DNA of 64,000 bases from Hippophae tibetana (lineage: Eukaryota; Streptophyta; Magnoliopsida; Rosales; Elaeagnaceae). The stretch is from assembly GCA_037013495.1 (NCBI GenBank), contig CM072805.1, forward strand, positions 40,791,169-40,855,168. The letters are read 5' to 3'. The notes beneath the pieces are model-generated. The model searched no databases and was not told the DNA's origin. It was given only the letters and a program-made list of their open reading frames with translations. Every line of letters starts with the position of its first letter. Position 1 is the stretch's first letter. A program made the position numbers and the translations under genes. Of this stretch, positions 10,247-32,487 are shown piece after piece.

Positions 10247-13200
10247 GTGATTTCATTTCATTATCATCTGATCGTTCTTCATCATAGCTGCATCATTCAT
10301 CGATTAGGTAATTTCTTCCTCTTTTGTTTATTATTATCCATGTTTTCTAATAAAGAGAAAGGTATACTCGACTCATCATCTCCCAAATATGTCCCTTCAA
10401 GCTATATCAAAAGTGTTCCTTTAAGGATAAGTACACCCCGAGAAAAATCTTGGGACACAACTCGTTTAGCATAAGCTCAACAAAAGTTGAGCGACTTGGT
10501 GAAACTTAGGTAGGTCGTGAAAGAAGGCCAACTAGTAAGGACGATAGCATTAACCAAGAAGAGTGTCCTAGTACTCCTTGCATCATCTGGATCCCACTAT
10601 GCGTCCACATCGTCTTTGTAGGGTCTGATACCTATCATTTGCTTCATTGCATCCACATTAGTAAAGGTACCTCATCCCAAGAAAAAACGTGATAACCAGG
10701 GTAAGCCTACTCATCGAACTAAGGAGAAGCATCAGATAGAAAATATGCTCAGCATTTTGACTGTTGGCAACTTAATAGAAATCAGGTATAAATATAGTAT
10801 CCCATCTCGTGTAGGTCTGATGTCGGTACCCTATCATTTGTGTGACACTAATGATCCCCTAGTAGGGTGATGGATGATACATTTGGTTCCTTTCAAAATT
10901 GGACTTCGATGCCCGTTCCCCCGAATGATAACTCGCACTCTCAACACTTTTGACATCAACCCTACCCAGGTCAATGCCAATGGATGGAGAACTCTCTTGT
11001 GTCTCTCAGTTATCACTGGTGAACACAGAGTGGATCTAACAAGTGATGAAATCATATGTATATATTGTTTAAAAAGAAACGGCTTAGATAAAAGGATGGT
11101 GTACATATCATTCATTGTTGGGCATAGATTACATCCAAAACTCTACGATAGCACCTCAGGTTGGAAAGAAAAGTATTTTTACATTACTGGGAGCATTTGA
11201 GGCGACGTGGTGTACTTACTAATCCATCATACCTAAAACCATAACTTTAACATGTTCCAACCTTATGCAAGTGAGTTAATAAACAAGTTGGGTCCAGATG
11301 GTAAGGAAAAAATAAGAAGGATCGAGCTTTAGAACACTTCCAACGAGGGCTACAGGGAAATTCTAACTATAACCCGTTTGAAAAAAATTGAGGTTTGAAA
11401 AGGTTATATAGACAAGTACTCATGTCGTCTTTTGTAACTAGGTAGATACCATTCGTTATAACTTAGACATTAGCTAACTATTTTTACTTGTTCTCGCAAG
11501 CATGGAATACTCAAATGTGGACCTTAAGGACTTGATTGACACCTATGGTGTTGAAGACATAGTACCCTCTACCCTCAGCCTAACCCCACTTCGTCATCTT
11601 TCACCGGGGACTCTACTCTTCTAGAGGAACCCATTGAGATGCATCCCCTACCTACAGGGTATAGCATGCCTAGCTCCTCCTTAACCCTTAGAATCGAGGT
11701 TTGTAAGAAAAGGAAGGTCGTGGTAGACCCAACTCCCCAGATAGAGGTGATAGATTTGGACGATTTTGAGTTTGACGAGGTCGTACCAAAGGATGCCATG
11801 GTTCTTAACACCTCGGTGACTTATTTTGATAAAGGTTTTTTTGGGTGGCCTAAACTAAAAAAGGACCTCTACCATTATTTCGAAAGTGATGTTAAATGAA
11901 CCAAGGTCAGGGAAGCCCATAAGTTGGAAGGGGGGGTTGAACGGGGAACTGATGATTGACTATCTGATTGAGGTGAGTTCATACTTTTGGAAGATTTATT
12001 CCTTAGTTCTTACTTGTGATGTTTTGCTAACCTGTTTATTTGTTGCAAGTCTTGTCATTGGTCAGAGAAGGTAAGATATCACTCAAGGTATATAAGCACG
12101 AATTACACGCAAGTTGCTTGAAAATAGAAAAAGTATCAAAAATTCGTAGAGGACAAGGATGCCTTCCTTACTAAGTATAGTACAAAATACTTAAAAATGG
12201 AGGGTGACCTGTTTGACAAGTTTGAGAAGCTGAGAAAAGTGGACAACTACTGCTTTGAGTAGGGTCAGAAGGTAAGTCGATTCGAACAAACGACAAAAGA
12301 GGTCAAAGAGAAGGCAAGCTCATTAGGTGACCATTTGAGTTGGTTGTTTGACCTAGTAAAGATACTAAAAGCAGAGTGTGCTAAGACTTATTAGGATGGG
12401 TGGTTTTTGTGGTGTAGTTAAAGAGGCCATTCTATAGGTATTTGTCCTTGTTTTTGTAAGCCTCTCTTATAGTAGCCTTATAGTTTTTAGAACACAAGGA
12501 GGATTTTTGATGTAATAGAATGTATATGTCATATGAACGCCCTTTTGAAATATACAATCACATGTTAAGACTATGTTTTAACTAATTATAAATATGGTAT
12601 TGGTTACTTTATATTTGTCATCTAGTACTTAAATGCCCTAAATGAAATCCCTTATGCTTCTATTTAATTACCTCATGCTTCTTTTGTGTTTGTTGTATGA
12701 AATAGTAGTTGATCTTTTCCTCAGAGTTTGAGGTCGTTTCTTGGAAAGTAAGTCTCATTCTTGGATTCCAAGTTGTTCCAAAGTAACACATTAATTTGTA
12801 AAAATTTGAGTTCGCGATCTTTAGGTTGCAATTCAGGTGGACTAAACCCAAGTTGACTTGGTTGATCTGATCAAAATGGGGTCATGTTTTTCTTGTACCA
12901 CAAACACCGATCTCCGTGGTTCTCTTTTGAGAGGAGAGCACATAGAATCTAACCTTAAGGTAGGGAATGATATGTTTTACTAGGTATGTTCCTATAAAAG
13001 AATTGTCCCAATTAAAGGAAGACATTAGTTCGTTGGAAAATGTTTCCCCCGTTAAACTCGAACGGGGAAAACGTAGCAATCTGAGCATCCTTTTCAAAAG
13101 TAGGATGTTTGATAGCCTCAGTGCTTAAGATGAGTTGTATAATCACTTTGAGGTGCCTGCAGATCAATCTATCATTTATGCATCTCATAAGCATAAGAAA

Positions 13201-13600
13201 GGGACAATTTGGCATCTATTAGCCAGATGTGTACTTGATGTGAACGACCTCTTGAGGTATTTGGTAGTATGTAATTTTAGTAATGTGTAATTAACCTCTG
13301 CTTTTTACTTGTTGTAGGCAATATCTATCATTATGGATTTAGAGTAAGAAGTAGATACTTATCGAGAAACCTTCAAGTTTATGGACCAAGAGTTGTGAAG
13401 CTTAAAGGCTCACTCGGAAGCTATGGAACAAGAGTTAGAAGACATGTACTAAATTGGTCCAGGCACTCAATCAACGAGATAAGTACAAGGAGGAAAATGA
13501 TGAACTACGCAAACTAGTTGAATTCTGGAAGCAAATGGTGCTAGAGAAGAATACCCATAAGACTCTTGTGTTTGAAAGTATTGGATCATATCCCTACTAA
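10247..13600 (+). pseudogene. Degenerate antisense extra ORF of gypsy relic (Transposase_28-like)
   Basis: Broken plus-strand frames. 10874-11200 holds the best segment, GLRCPFPRMITRTLNTFDIN then PTQVNANGWRTLLCL. This is the pattern of plant putative gypsy-type domains (hydrophobic G-x-R-x-P-F, then NGWR). Further on are a basic-acidic stretch (CKKRKVVVDPTPQIEVIDLD, about 11700) and coiled-coil-like parts (LFDKFEKLRKVD at about 12210; EVDTYRETFKFMDQEL at about 13350). Several in-frame stops show it is dead. Confidence 0.5.
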
Positions 13601-13739
13601 TAAATATAGGCCTACTTACTGGGAGTTGGTGTAACTTTGTAATTTTTCTTGGTCTAAGAATACTTGGATTTAAACAATAAAGAAAAATGTTCATGAATAG
13701 TTTTTTTAGTAAGGGGAAGGCTCTCTTTTAGTAGGTTCA

Positions 13740-14430
13740 ATACCCTTTCTTAGGATAAGTGACACGTCTCTTACCCCGCATTCAAATTAGGAGGGTCTAT
13801 TTGGCCACCTCGCTTCATACTTGGGGGGTTATTGTGTTGATTTTTTTATGAGATAAGAGACATGTAATGGTGAAATTGAATCCTATCCACATATACGCTT
13901 CTCGAAAAGGGGGTCTACTTTGGTAAACTAAAGACTTTCTTAGGACGTGTGACACATCTCTTATCTTGCATCCCAAGTGAGGGGTTCATTTGGTCATATC
14001 ACTCTGTACTTGGGGGTTATTGCGTTTGTTTTTCACAAGACACGAGACATACAAGGGTGAAATTGAATCCTACCCCCCCACACACGTGCTTCCCAAAGAA
14101 GGGTCCATATTAGTGAACTCAAGACCCTTTCTTAAGACAGACGACACATGTTATCTCGCATCCCAAGTAGGGGGTCCATTTAGCCACTTCACTTCATACT
14201 TATGGGTTATCATGCTAATTTTTTGTAAGATAGAAGACATACAAGGGTGAAATGGAATCCTATTCTTCACATATGCTTCCCAACGAGGGAGTTCATTTTG
14301 ATGAACTCAAGATCCTTTCTTAGGAACGGACGACACACCTTTTATCCCACATCCTAAATAGGGGGTCCATTTGGTCATCTCATTTTGTACTTAGGCTATC
14401 ATGTTAATTTTTCGCAAGACAATATAATAC
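13740..14430 (+). repeat. Tandem repeat, ~190 bp unit, about 3.6 copies
   Basis: Units start at the CTTTCTTAGGA motif near 13745, 13935, 14127 and 14315. Each contains GACACATCTCTTATC-like, GGGGGTCCATTTGGYCA-like and CATACTTGGGGGTTAT-like blocks in the same order. Copies have diverged by many substitutions and small indels. Confidence 0.9.
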
Positions 14431-14489
14431 ATCTGAATGATCCAGAAACAAACTTCATAGACTATTAATATATCATAAGTAGAGTTTCA

Positions 14490-14690
14490 TAAATAATATT
14501 TCTTTAAATGTTTCTCATTCCAGCTTAGCTCATCTCTTGGGCTATTGTGTTCTATCCGATAAGACCTACTTTAAGTGATATCATATATTTGGTATAGGCC
14601 TTTTTATGTTACGACAAACTTTTCATGAATAGTTTTGACTTTATTCTCCAATGATTTTTGTAAGATCCAATCATTTATATTAAAGTTTTT
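14490..14690 (-). pseudogene. Gypsy integrase C-terminal fragment
   Basis: The minus-strand frame keeps the typical end of plant gypsy integrase: HEKFVVT then KGLYQIYDIT, then a YRIEH strand and the closing SWNEKHLKKYYL. The last motif corresponds to the W-N-x-x-HLKKYY signature. Stops and frame breaks are present. Confidence 0.65.
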
Positions 14691-16030
14691 GTGTTTAATA
14701 GATATGATGTATGAACTTTGAATTATTCTTTTTTTTTTATTCAGAAAGTGTTTCATGACCATTTCAAAATTGGAGCTGAATACTACATAAACATTTAATT
14801 ACTTTATAAATGTTTATAGAACTCACCTACTAAATATGTTTTAAAATTAATATAAATTAACGTATTAATAGAATTTGTACTCCATTCATTTGAATACAAA
14901 TAGAATTATTCTTATAAATATCTCTCTTTCTACTTTGATTAAAAAACATTATTATATGCAACATCATTGCAATAAAACTACCTACAAGACCAAGCAAATA
15001 TAGTATATGAATAAAAATAACAATATCAAAAAAATGTTAAGAATATTATTGATATGGATAAATATTTTAAGTAATTTTTTAAAAAATTGATGTAATTTTT
15101 TTGAATATTTTATAAAATTTCAATAAATAATAATACATTAATTTAACAATTTTTTTATTTAAATGACATATTTTTGATTTATATAACACATATAATGTAC
15201 ATATAATAATAATAAAATATAAGTAAAAATTTTATTTAACAAATATAAATATAAATTATATAACACAACTCTAACATTAAATTACATGAAATATAAATAT
15301 ATATCAATATTTAATTAAAACAACTTTATTTGATTGATTCAAATCTTGAAACTATGAAAACAACAATATCAATATAGATACAATAATTATATTATCACAT
15401 TAAATAATAATAATTTTACTTATAATTATTACTGTATCATGTATATTTGATTTTTTCAACAGTATCTTCGTATAAAATAAATTATGCATTAATCTAATTC
15501 TTATAATACAATTGATATTCATTCTAAATTGAACATTGATATTACCCACGTGAAAAGTCATCATTATAGTTCCCGACTCAAGTATGTATTGCATAGATTC
15601 TACATTTAAATTATTATGACTACTAGTAAATTAGTAATAATACTCATAATTAAATTCTTTATAAAAATAAATATTTTAATTACAAACAAAAAGAATTCCA
15701 CTATTTCTCATGGGCACCTACAAATCGTTTTTATTATTATTTATTTTAATCGCTATTTATCATATTTTACATATATTTTTATCAATATTAACAAACTTTT
15801 TGACGACATTTCAAAAAATAACAAAATTGATATTTCAATATCTTTACAAATATTTTCAATATTTTGCAGGAAATCCATTTCTACCCCAAACACACAAAAA
15901 GTCAAAAAGTAATGTTCGTATAATACATAGAACCTAGCATCCTATCCCAGGAGTATGACAATCGGCTTAACAATGAACTATAATATCAATCACCAATCAC
16001 CAATCACCTAAAAGTTATTCAATTAATCAT
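14691..16030. other. AT-rich intergenic DNA, no gene seen
   Basis: Long A/T homopolymer and low-complexity stretches. The small frames here (for example 15616-15912) are Ile/Asn/Lys-rich translations of AT-rich DNA without family resemblance. The last ~100 bp should hold the 3' UTR of the dynamin gene. Confidence 0.5.
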
Positions 16031-19000
16031 CTAGCGGACCCACGTTACAGAATCAATCTCATCTCTGGCAGCTTTGTATAGTTCAAGCCTTGTAGCACAC
16101 TGTTGCCTCCTCTCCATTAATGCTGGATCTTCATCTAACAATTGCGCAAGTTGCTTAACCTGCAACATATGCCAAATCAATTAAGAAGAGATACTATATT
16201 ATTGTCAAAACATGAAGTGGGTAGAAGAATGGAAAGAAAGGAGTACCTCTCTCCTCCCTAATTGTGTATAGAAGTAATTTAGCAAGGACTGTTTGGCTTC
16301 CCTGACTTGGCAATAGACCACTGCTTTAGGAATTGTGTTCCTCAGAGTCTCAGACACCATACCCACATAAGAGGACACATTTGATGCTATCCTTCGGAAG
16401 TGGCCTTCTGATAAACGGTCTGTGTTTGAGGCCATAGCTGCTGGGTTTCCAGCTTTCTCCATTTCTTGAGGAAGTCTCCGGAAGAATTCCACTGTCAAAT
16501 ATGAAGTTTCCATGTCAACCATTCTTACTACTGTCTTCTTTCCTTCTGCTCGAAACCTTTCCAAGGCTTCGTTCGAAGCAGCAGCTATTTCAGTTTGCAG
16601 GGTTGGAAAGCGCCTCAACTCCTGTGAAGTGATATAGAGTGAGATACATCCAACTTGAAATCTTTCCATTAAAACAAAACTCGATAAATGGAGCAATTAA
16701 TAATTAACGCCCAAACCATGCCTGAGTTTCTCCAACTGACTTCCTCACAAGTTCTTTCAAGACGAAGTGAACCTATAACACAATGTCAAGGACAGTGCAA
16801 ATAAATAACATAAGAGTTTCCAGACATATTTATATATACAACAGATAGCAACTACCAGGGGTACTTACAGCATCTACAGAAGCCTCAGATGGGCCTCTGA
16901 AGTAACTAAGTGAACTCTCAATTAAGCGTCGGTAACCTTGCTCTGGGGCAATCAAATGTGGCTGATAACCATCTGCCTCAGAAACCACTTTCTTTACATT
17001 ATGAATAGAAAGATGACGATCAAATGGAAGTGTTCTCAAAGCAGCAGGCAACTGGTTGTCAAAGACATTATATATCCGATCACCCCCGGGCCGTCTAAGA
17101 AAGAAAGAAGTAAAATATTATAAGTCAAAATTACGAGGAAGTGAAAAAATAAAGTAAAATGGCCTTAGTCTATTCTTATCATGTCCCTTCTACATGGTAC
17201 ATTTAAAAAAAAACTAATTGTCAAACGGTAGTAATTTCCAGGTTAGATCAAACATATTGATTGCACAAGCATAGGACGGGCATCATCAGAACAGAATTCC
17301 ATCAACCATATACACTGAAAAAATTAAACAAAGGCAAAATGGTAGAGCAACATGTCAACTAAAGCAGACTCCACTAAACATCCTACATATGGGACTAAGA
17401 TCAGCTATAATTACAAGTGAAAAATTAGAAGGAAATATCTTAAACCTAGAAAAATTGCTTTCTGAAGAAGAGGGGAGGAGAAGGGAGGGGGAAGGCAAGG
17501 CAAAGCTATGAACAAGTAGATGGACATTACCCCCCATCCAAGTGCTCCTTGAAAATCTTGTCAAATGCACGGCAAAGTTCCAGAATAGTGTACAATTGAG
17601 CCTACAGCTTAAAGCATTAGCTAAAAATGCACAGTAGAGATATGAGGATATGTGCTAGTTCTAGTGCTAGGTTTATATAAAACACTTAAAAAAGAATTAA
17701 TCAACTCACTCCTGCATCGACAGCAACTGGCCTACCGAGATGATCCAACTCTGATTCAAGTTCATTGATGCTTTTGTTGATCAAAGATGTGATGCTTGGT
17801 ATTCGAGCCCTAATTACAGACTCCAAGTGCTACAAACAAGACCTAACTGTCTAAATGATGCCATCCTTGGAAATAGAATTTATATTTTTACAACTTTAAA
17901 ATTGCAAGCTCACTTAAAGTATATAAAAAATAGATAGGAAAAAACCTGGGAAAGAAGCTTTGCAAGATATTCTGAACCCATTTTGCTACCCAAGTGCCCA
18001 TAGTCAGGACTGGTTGCAAAATATTCACGCTCCTTGTGCCTTGCAATGATCATGTCAACATTTTTATTAATATCAGCTTGGGATCGGTTCACAATTCCAA
18101 CCCATGGACGTTGCAGCCGGTATGCTCTTCCTTCTAGAACCTGATAGAGTAAAAAGAGTGTAAGAACAGCAAACAAAACTTTAGAGTTCTCTTTCAAAGG
18201 AGGTGGAGAAGGTAAATGAAAATGGCTTCAAAATGAAAGGTATTTCTCAGACTGAAAAGCAAAAATCCTTTTTTTATATAAGAAACATCATATTATATTT
18301 ATAGATATATATAGTTACAAAAATACAAATTGTGAACAAGCAATCCACTCAAAAGAAACATCTAACGGTAACGTTGGAAATAATAAATATAGAATAGTGT
18401 TTCCTTGTTAGTTTTGGAGTTATAAATTAGAATATTATTATGCCACTGAGGTTTTAGGGTTGTAGCCTACCTATATATCTTAGGCTGTCTTCTCTAATAT
18501 TTCTCAATGAAATAACAATAACTCTAGCATTGGCTTATCCATAAGGAAATTTATCTATAGTACCATGTACTTTGTTTCCTTTAAATAAGAACAAACATTT
18601 TATGCATACAAACACGTGCTGAGTAGGAGGAGGGGAGAATCTTACATCTAGTGCATTGGTTCCCTTGTCCATCAGATCAAGCTTTGTCAACACTCCAAAC
18701 GTCCTATCACCTATGAGAGACAAATGGGACCAGGATTAGCAAGACTTGAAACAAGTAAAAATACAGGAGACAAAAGTCTTAGCTAGAGTACAATATTACA
18801 TACCTGAAGGATCCACTTCCTTGGCCAGCTTGATAGCATCTGATGTTGCTATATCTTGGTTGGCAGGAGAAATTGCTAATATAATGCAATTGGGCTACAC
18901 AAAGCACATAACTTGAGTAAGACCATAAAAATAAACAGCCAAAAGATGATGGATTAAGCACAAAAATTTCAGGTATTAAAACAAAACAAAACAAAAATTA

Positions 19001-20572
19001 ATGTGATGAACACTCCTTTGACTTAATAACTTGACATAAATTGATGAACAATGTTATATACACCTCTCACCAACATCTTCCCCCATACACACGTGCTTGT
19101 AATTATGTGTCTAGTATGCATGCACACATGCTTTTGCCACATAGCATAAAGTGCTAACCAAGATAGAAGGTTCGAGAATTCAATTTATAAAAATATCATT
19201 GATATTTAAAATGTACAAGAAATATTTCCCATTACCTTCTCAACATAGGATCGAACCATGTTTTCAATATCTTGAACAATAGTCTCAGGCTGCCCCTCTG
19301 CATACATATATAAAATATGACTACCACTACTAAAGGGTAAAATAGGCAATAGAGAATAAAGTACATAGTAGAAGGATATTTAGCTATCAATAAGGTGTAA
19401 AACGTACCAACAGCAACTTTAGTCAAACCAGGTAAATCAATAAGAGTAAGGTTCACAACTGCAAATGCATTAGACAATGAGTCAGAATGTGAGTGTAAAC
19501 ATAACAATTTTTGAACAAAGAAAACATAGCTCTAAAATTTTTCTGACAGAGAGAACGAGAAAAAAGCTATCCAACATAGCCTATTGTTTAAAAAACAAAA
19601 AGACACCATAAGAACAGAACAGAGAATAGGGAGTTTGTATGTAAACCTACTAAAGTCCCTGTGACAAATATAAACAAAAATTCAACCATTTTTTAAACTA
19701 GAGATTTAAAACAAACCATTAGGGGAGTAGATACTGAGATGAATGGGAACAGGAGAGATTTGTTTTGTCTTTCCTGTTATTCTATCAGTTTCATCCTGAA
19801 TCTCTTTACGAACCATGGCTGCCCAAGAAGACCACATAGAAGTACCCAGTTAGTTTATTCTCTGAATGCAGCAAAGACAATCAACAAGTTCAACAAATAA
19901 GTTCATAGTAGAAGCTGCACTAGGATTAGGAAGTCAAGAAGATAAATCACACGTGATTAATAAGAACATGCTAAGTTTTTTTGTAAAAAAGAACAAAGTG
20001 AAAATATGAATTGAATTGTTGTACCAAAATCAGTCAATCTCCTTTTAGGAAGGTGGAGGAACTCAGCATATTCCTGAGATCCACCTTCTGTCTTATGAAG
20101 CTGCAAGACCAAAGGCCTTCTTGTCACAATTCCTGCGATTATCCAAAAGCAGCAACTCAATTACAGACTAATACTAGTTATAGGCTACGAAAAACAAAAC
20201 AAGAAAAACTACCCAATACAAAATCGAAACATTTTTTTTGGGGGCAAACCTGAGCCTCTAGGAAGAAAGTCACGCCCAACAATACTCTCCAACACTGAAG
20301 ACTTGCCAGAACTCTGTTATCATTTCCAACGCCCAAATAATGGGTTATAGAGAGAGTAAACAATTCATTTTTTTTCTTTCAAAGAAGAAAAAGAATAAAT
20401 AATTGAAGAGGGTTCAAATTAAGAAAAGGACCTGGCCACCAACGACTGCAACAGAAGGAAGAGCTTCCCAAAGGGAAGAGAAAGAATTATCACCACCACC
20501 ATAGTCACCCAGCATAGTACATGCCCTCTGGATTCGATTCACCAACCCAATCAAGCTCTCCATAGTCGTCAT
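16031..20572 (-). CDS. DRP1E: Dynamin-related protein 1 (DRP1E type), complete
   Basis: Plant phragmoplastin-class large GTPase that assembles on membranes during cell-plate formation and endocytosis. Exons: 20572-20432, 20313-20250, 20132-20025, 19818-19717, 19458-19408, 19297-19236, 18894-18804, 18710-18646, 18140-17946, 17829-17710, 17601-17531, 17094-16869, 16772-16722, 16621-16247, 16159-16031. They join without a break to 616 aa, close to the family length. The start [18 protein letters not shown] matches DRP1E. GTPase motifs: G1 GGQSSGKSS (45-53), G2 Thr72, G3 DLPG (146-149), G4 TKLD (215-218), then NRSQAD (246-251). A middle domain and a C-terminal GED follow; there is no PH or proline-rich domain, as in DRP1. 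The end is DSVTWVR. Intron 13 begins GC (CAG|GCATGG), all others GT. DRP1C is less likely, because the [17 protein letters not shown] and EREYF forms fit DRP1E. Confidence 0.95.
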
Positions 20573-22614
20573 TTTCCTATTTATAACAATACACCCTAGC
20601 CTAAACTCTTTGTCAATCTCCAATTTAATCTCTATAAAAAGGGGAGAAAATAGCCCCAAGAATGCAAAAAACCCAGAAGGAGAGAACTCTCAGGGCGGCA
20701 GAAGCTGAGCTTGAGTTGGATTTGGAACAGACAAAAAATGGGAAACTTCAAAAATATCGAATAAGGAAGAGTGAACAGACACCAGTGAGATATTCGAGAT
20801 GTTTTAGTCCCAAAAAAAGATTATTTATTTATTTACCGATAAGGAAAGGGAATGGTTGAATGGAAAAAACAAATCTTACAAATTTATAATTTATATACTC
20901 TTATTTGTTATTGATATTCTTAAATTTATAAAATTATTTATTATTTAATATTTTATTTATATTATTGTTATTATTATTTTTAAAATATTTAAATAAATTA
21001 TATTTTTATTCTGATTTGTTACCGTTATTTAATAAACACAATAAAAAAGGAATATCAAAAAAATATTACAATAAAAGAGTGAATTTTACATTCAATTTTC
21101 TCTCCCATTCAATTTATGTAATCTATTTCAAATATTCATATCACAGATAAGTAAATCCAACATTATCTAAGTGGTAATTAAGGAGACAAGAAAGAGGATT
21201 TCGTGATTATTGTGGTATTATTTATGGTTAGTAATAAAAAAATAAGTAATTAATAATTAGAATATAACATTTAAACAAAAAAATTTATTTGTTAATTATA
21301 TTTTTTTACAAGTCACAAAAGATTTAATGGTAATGTGGATAAAAATTATATTTAAAGTTATTTTAATATATATATATATATATTAGATTATTTTTTAATT
21401 ATTAAATATATCATTTTTAATGTTATATGTAATCATTTACTCCAACGGGGCAAAGAGAGATTGAGATAAAATGAGTTCCGTTGGGCCTGAGTCATAATCT
21501 CTATATGCGTTTGAATTTTTAAATTTTGAATATTTTCAAAACTGTGGTGGGTTTCACTTAACTTAAGCTTCTTTAAACTAAAGTCTACAAAGTTATAAAT
21601 TGTTTCATTTAAGCCCCACAATTAACAGTATTTTAAAATGTTGGACAAGTCTTATTTTAGCTAATATAATGTAATTAGCTAACTAATTTTGTATACGTAG
21701 AACAAATTACCAAGAGGATTTAACATGTTTTTTAGGTCGAGTAAATCAAAATGTAATTTTGAAAAACTAAGATTAAACATTTTTTATTGGTTTATTAGAA
21801 TTCTAACCGTGGAAGGCTCCATCGATGGAAGTTAATAAAGCTGAATCCGACCTAATGGATTTCCAGTTTAGAAAAGTAATCGCTGAAGAATGAAGATTAC
21901 ACATTGTCATTAAAATCAAGCAAAAGAAGTTGAATTAATGAAAATTATTTTGGCTTAAAAGAAAGTAAAGGATGATTGTTACGAGAATGTACAACCAGAG
22001 TTAAATCTACATCCATGTTTTCCTTGTAACACCCTCATGTATCACAAATTTATAACAATTTCAAAGTTGGCCTTTCACCCCTAGCCACAAGCCATTCCAG
22101 TATTTTGCCACGTGTTTTCGGTCCTCCAAGTCCGGTTACAGCTCTCTTTACCATGCTCATGGCTAAATATATAGATAAGTTTTGGGTCAACTAGGAAGAA
22201 CTAGGATATTTTGTTGCATTTATCCTTTTACTTTACAACATCCACTAGCTACTACTCACACCTAACATGTGTTGAAAACTGAAATGTCCACAAACATTTG
22301 TGCAAGGGGTTTAAGTTTAGGAACAAATCAACCTGTATTTAAAATAAGTTGTTCACGTGAACAATTTGTTCAAAGCTGGAACAATTTTGTATGTGCTCAA
22401 ATTCAAAACTTGAGATCACATGAACTGTATCAGGAACAAGCCAAAAAACTGTAACCCAACAAGGCAAACGCACTAGCTCGTGGAAATTGGAAGGCATACT
22501 TTTCATATTTGACTTTTAATCGACCAAGACAAAAATGGGTATTATTGCACAGAATGGAATTGAAATATGCCAAAGCAAATATTTTGATTAAAAAAAGTGA
22601 GCAAACTTGAAGGA
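20573..22614. other. Intergenic: DRP1E promoter side and NAD-ME 3' flank
   Basis: The first ~100 bp beyond the DRP1E start is purine-rich on the plus strand and should be 5' UTR. After about 20870 the DNA is very AT-rich. It becomes more balanced from 21900 towards the NAD-ME stop. No supported coding region. Confidence 0.5.

Positions 22615-32487
<9,873 letters not shown>

Larger units (their letters stand above)
10247..14690 (-). mobile_element. Relic of a Tat-like Ty3/gypsy element (integrase end, tandem repeats, antisense ORF)
   Basis: On the minus strand an integrase C-terminus (14690-14490) is followed by four ~190-bp tandem repeats (13740-14430), then by an ORF running on the opposite (plus) strand (10247-13600). 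This order (pol end, variable repeat region, antisense extra ORF, 3' LTR) is known for Tat-lineage gypsy elements of plants. Gag, protease and reverse transcriptase are gone, and I could not identify LTRs. The layout is repeated by the element at 50.8-58.3 kb, although I found no long stretch shared between them. Confidence 0.6.
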
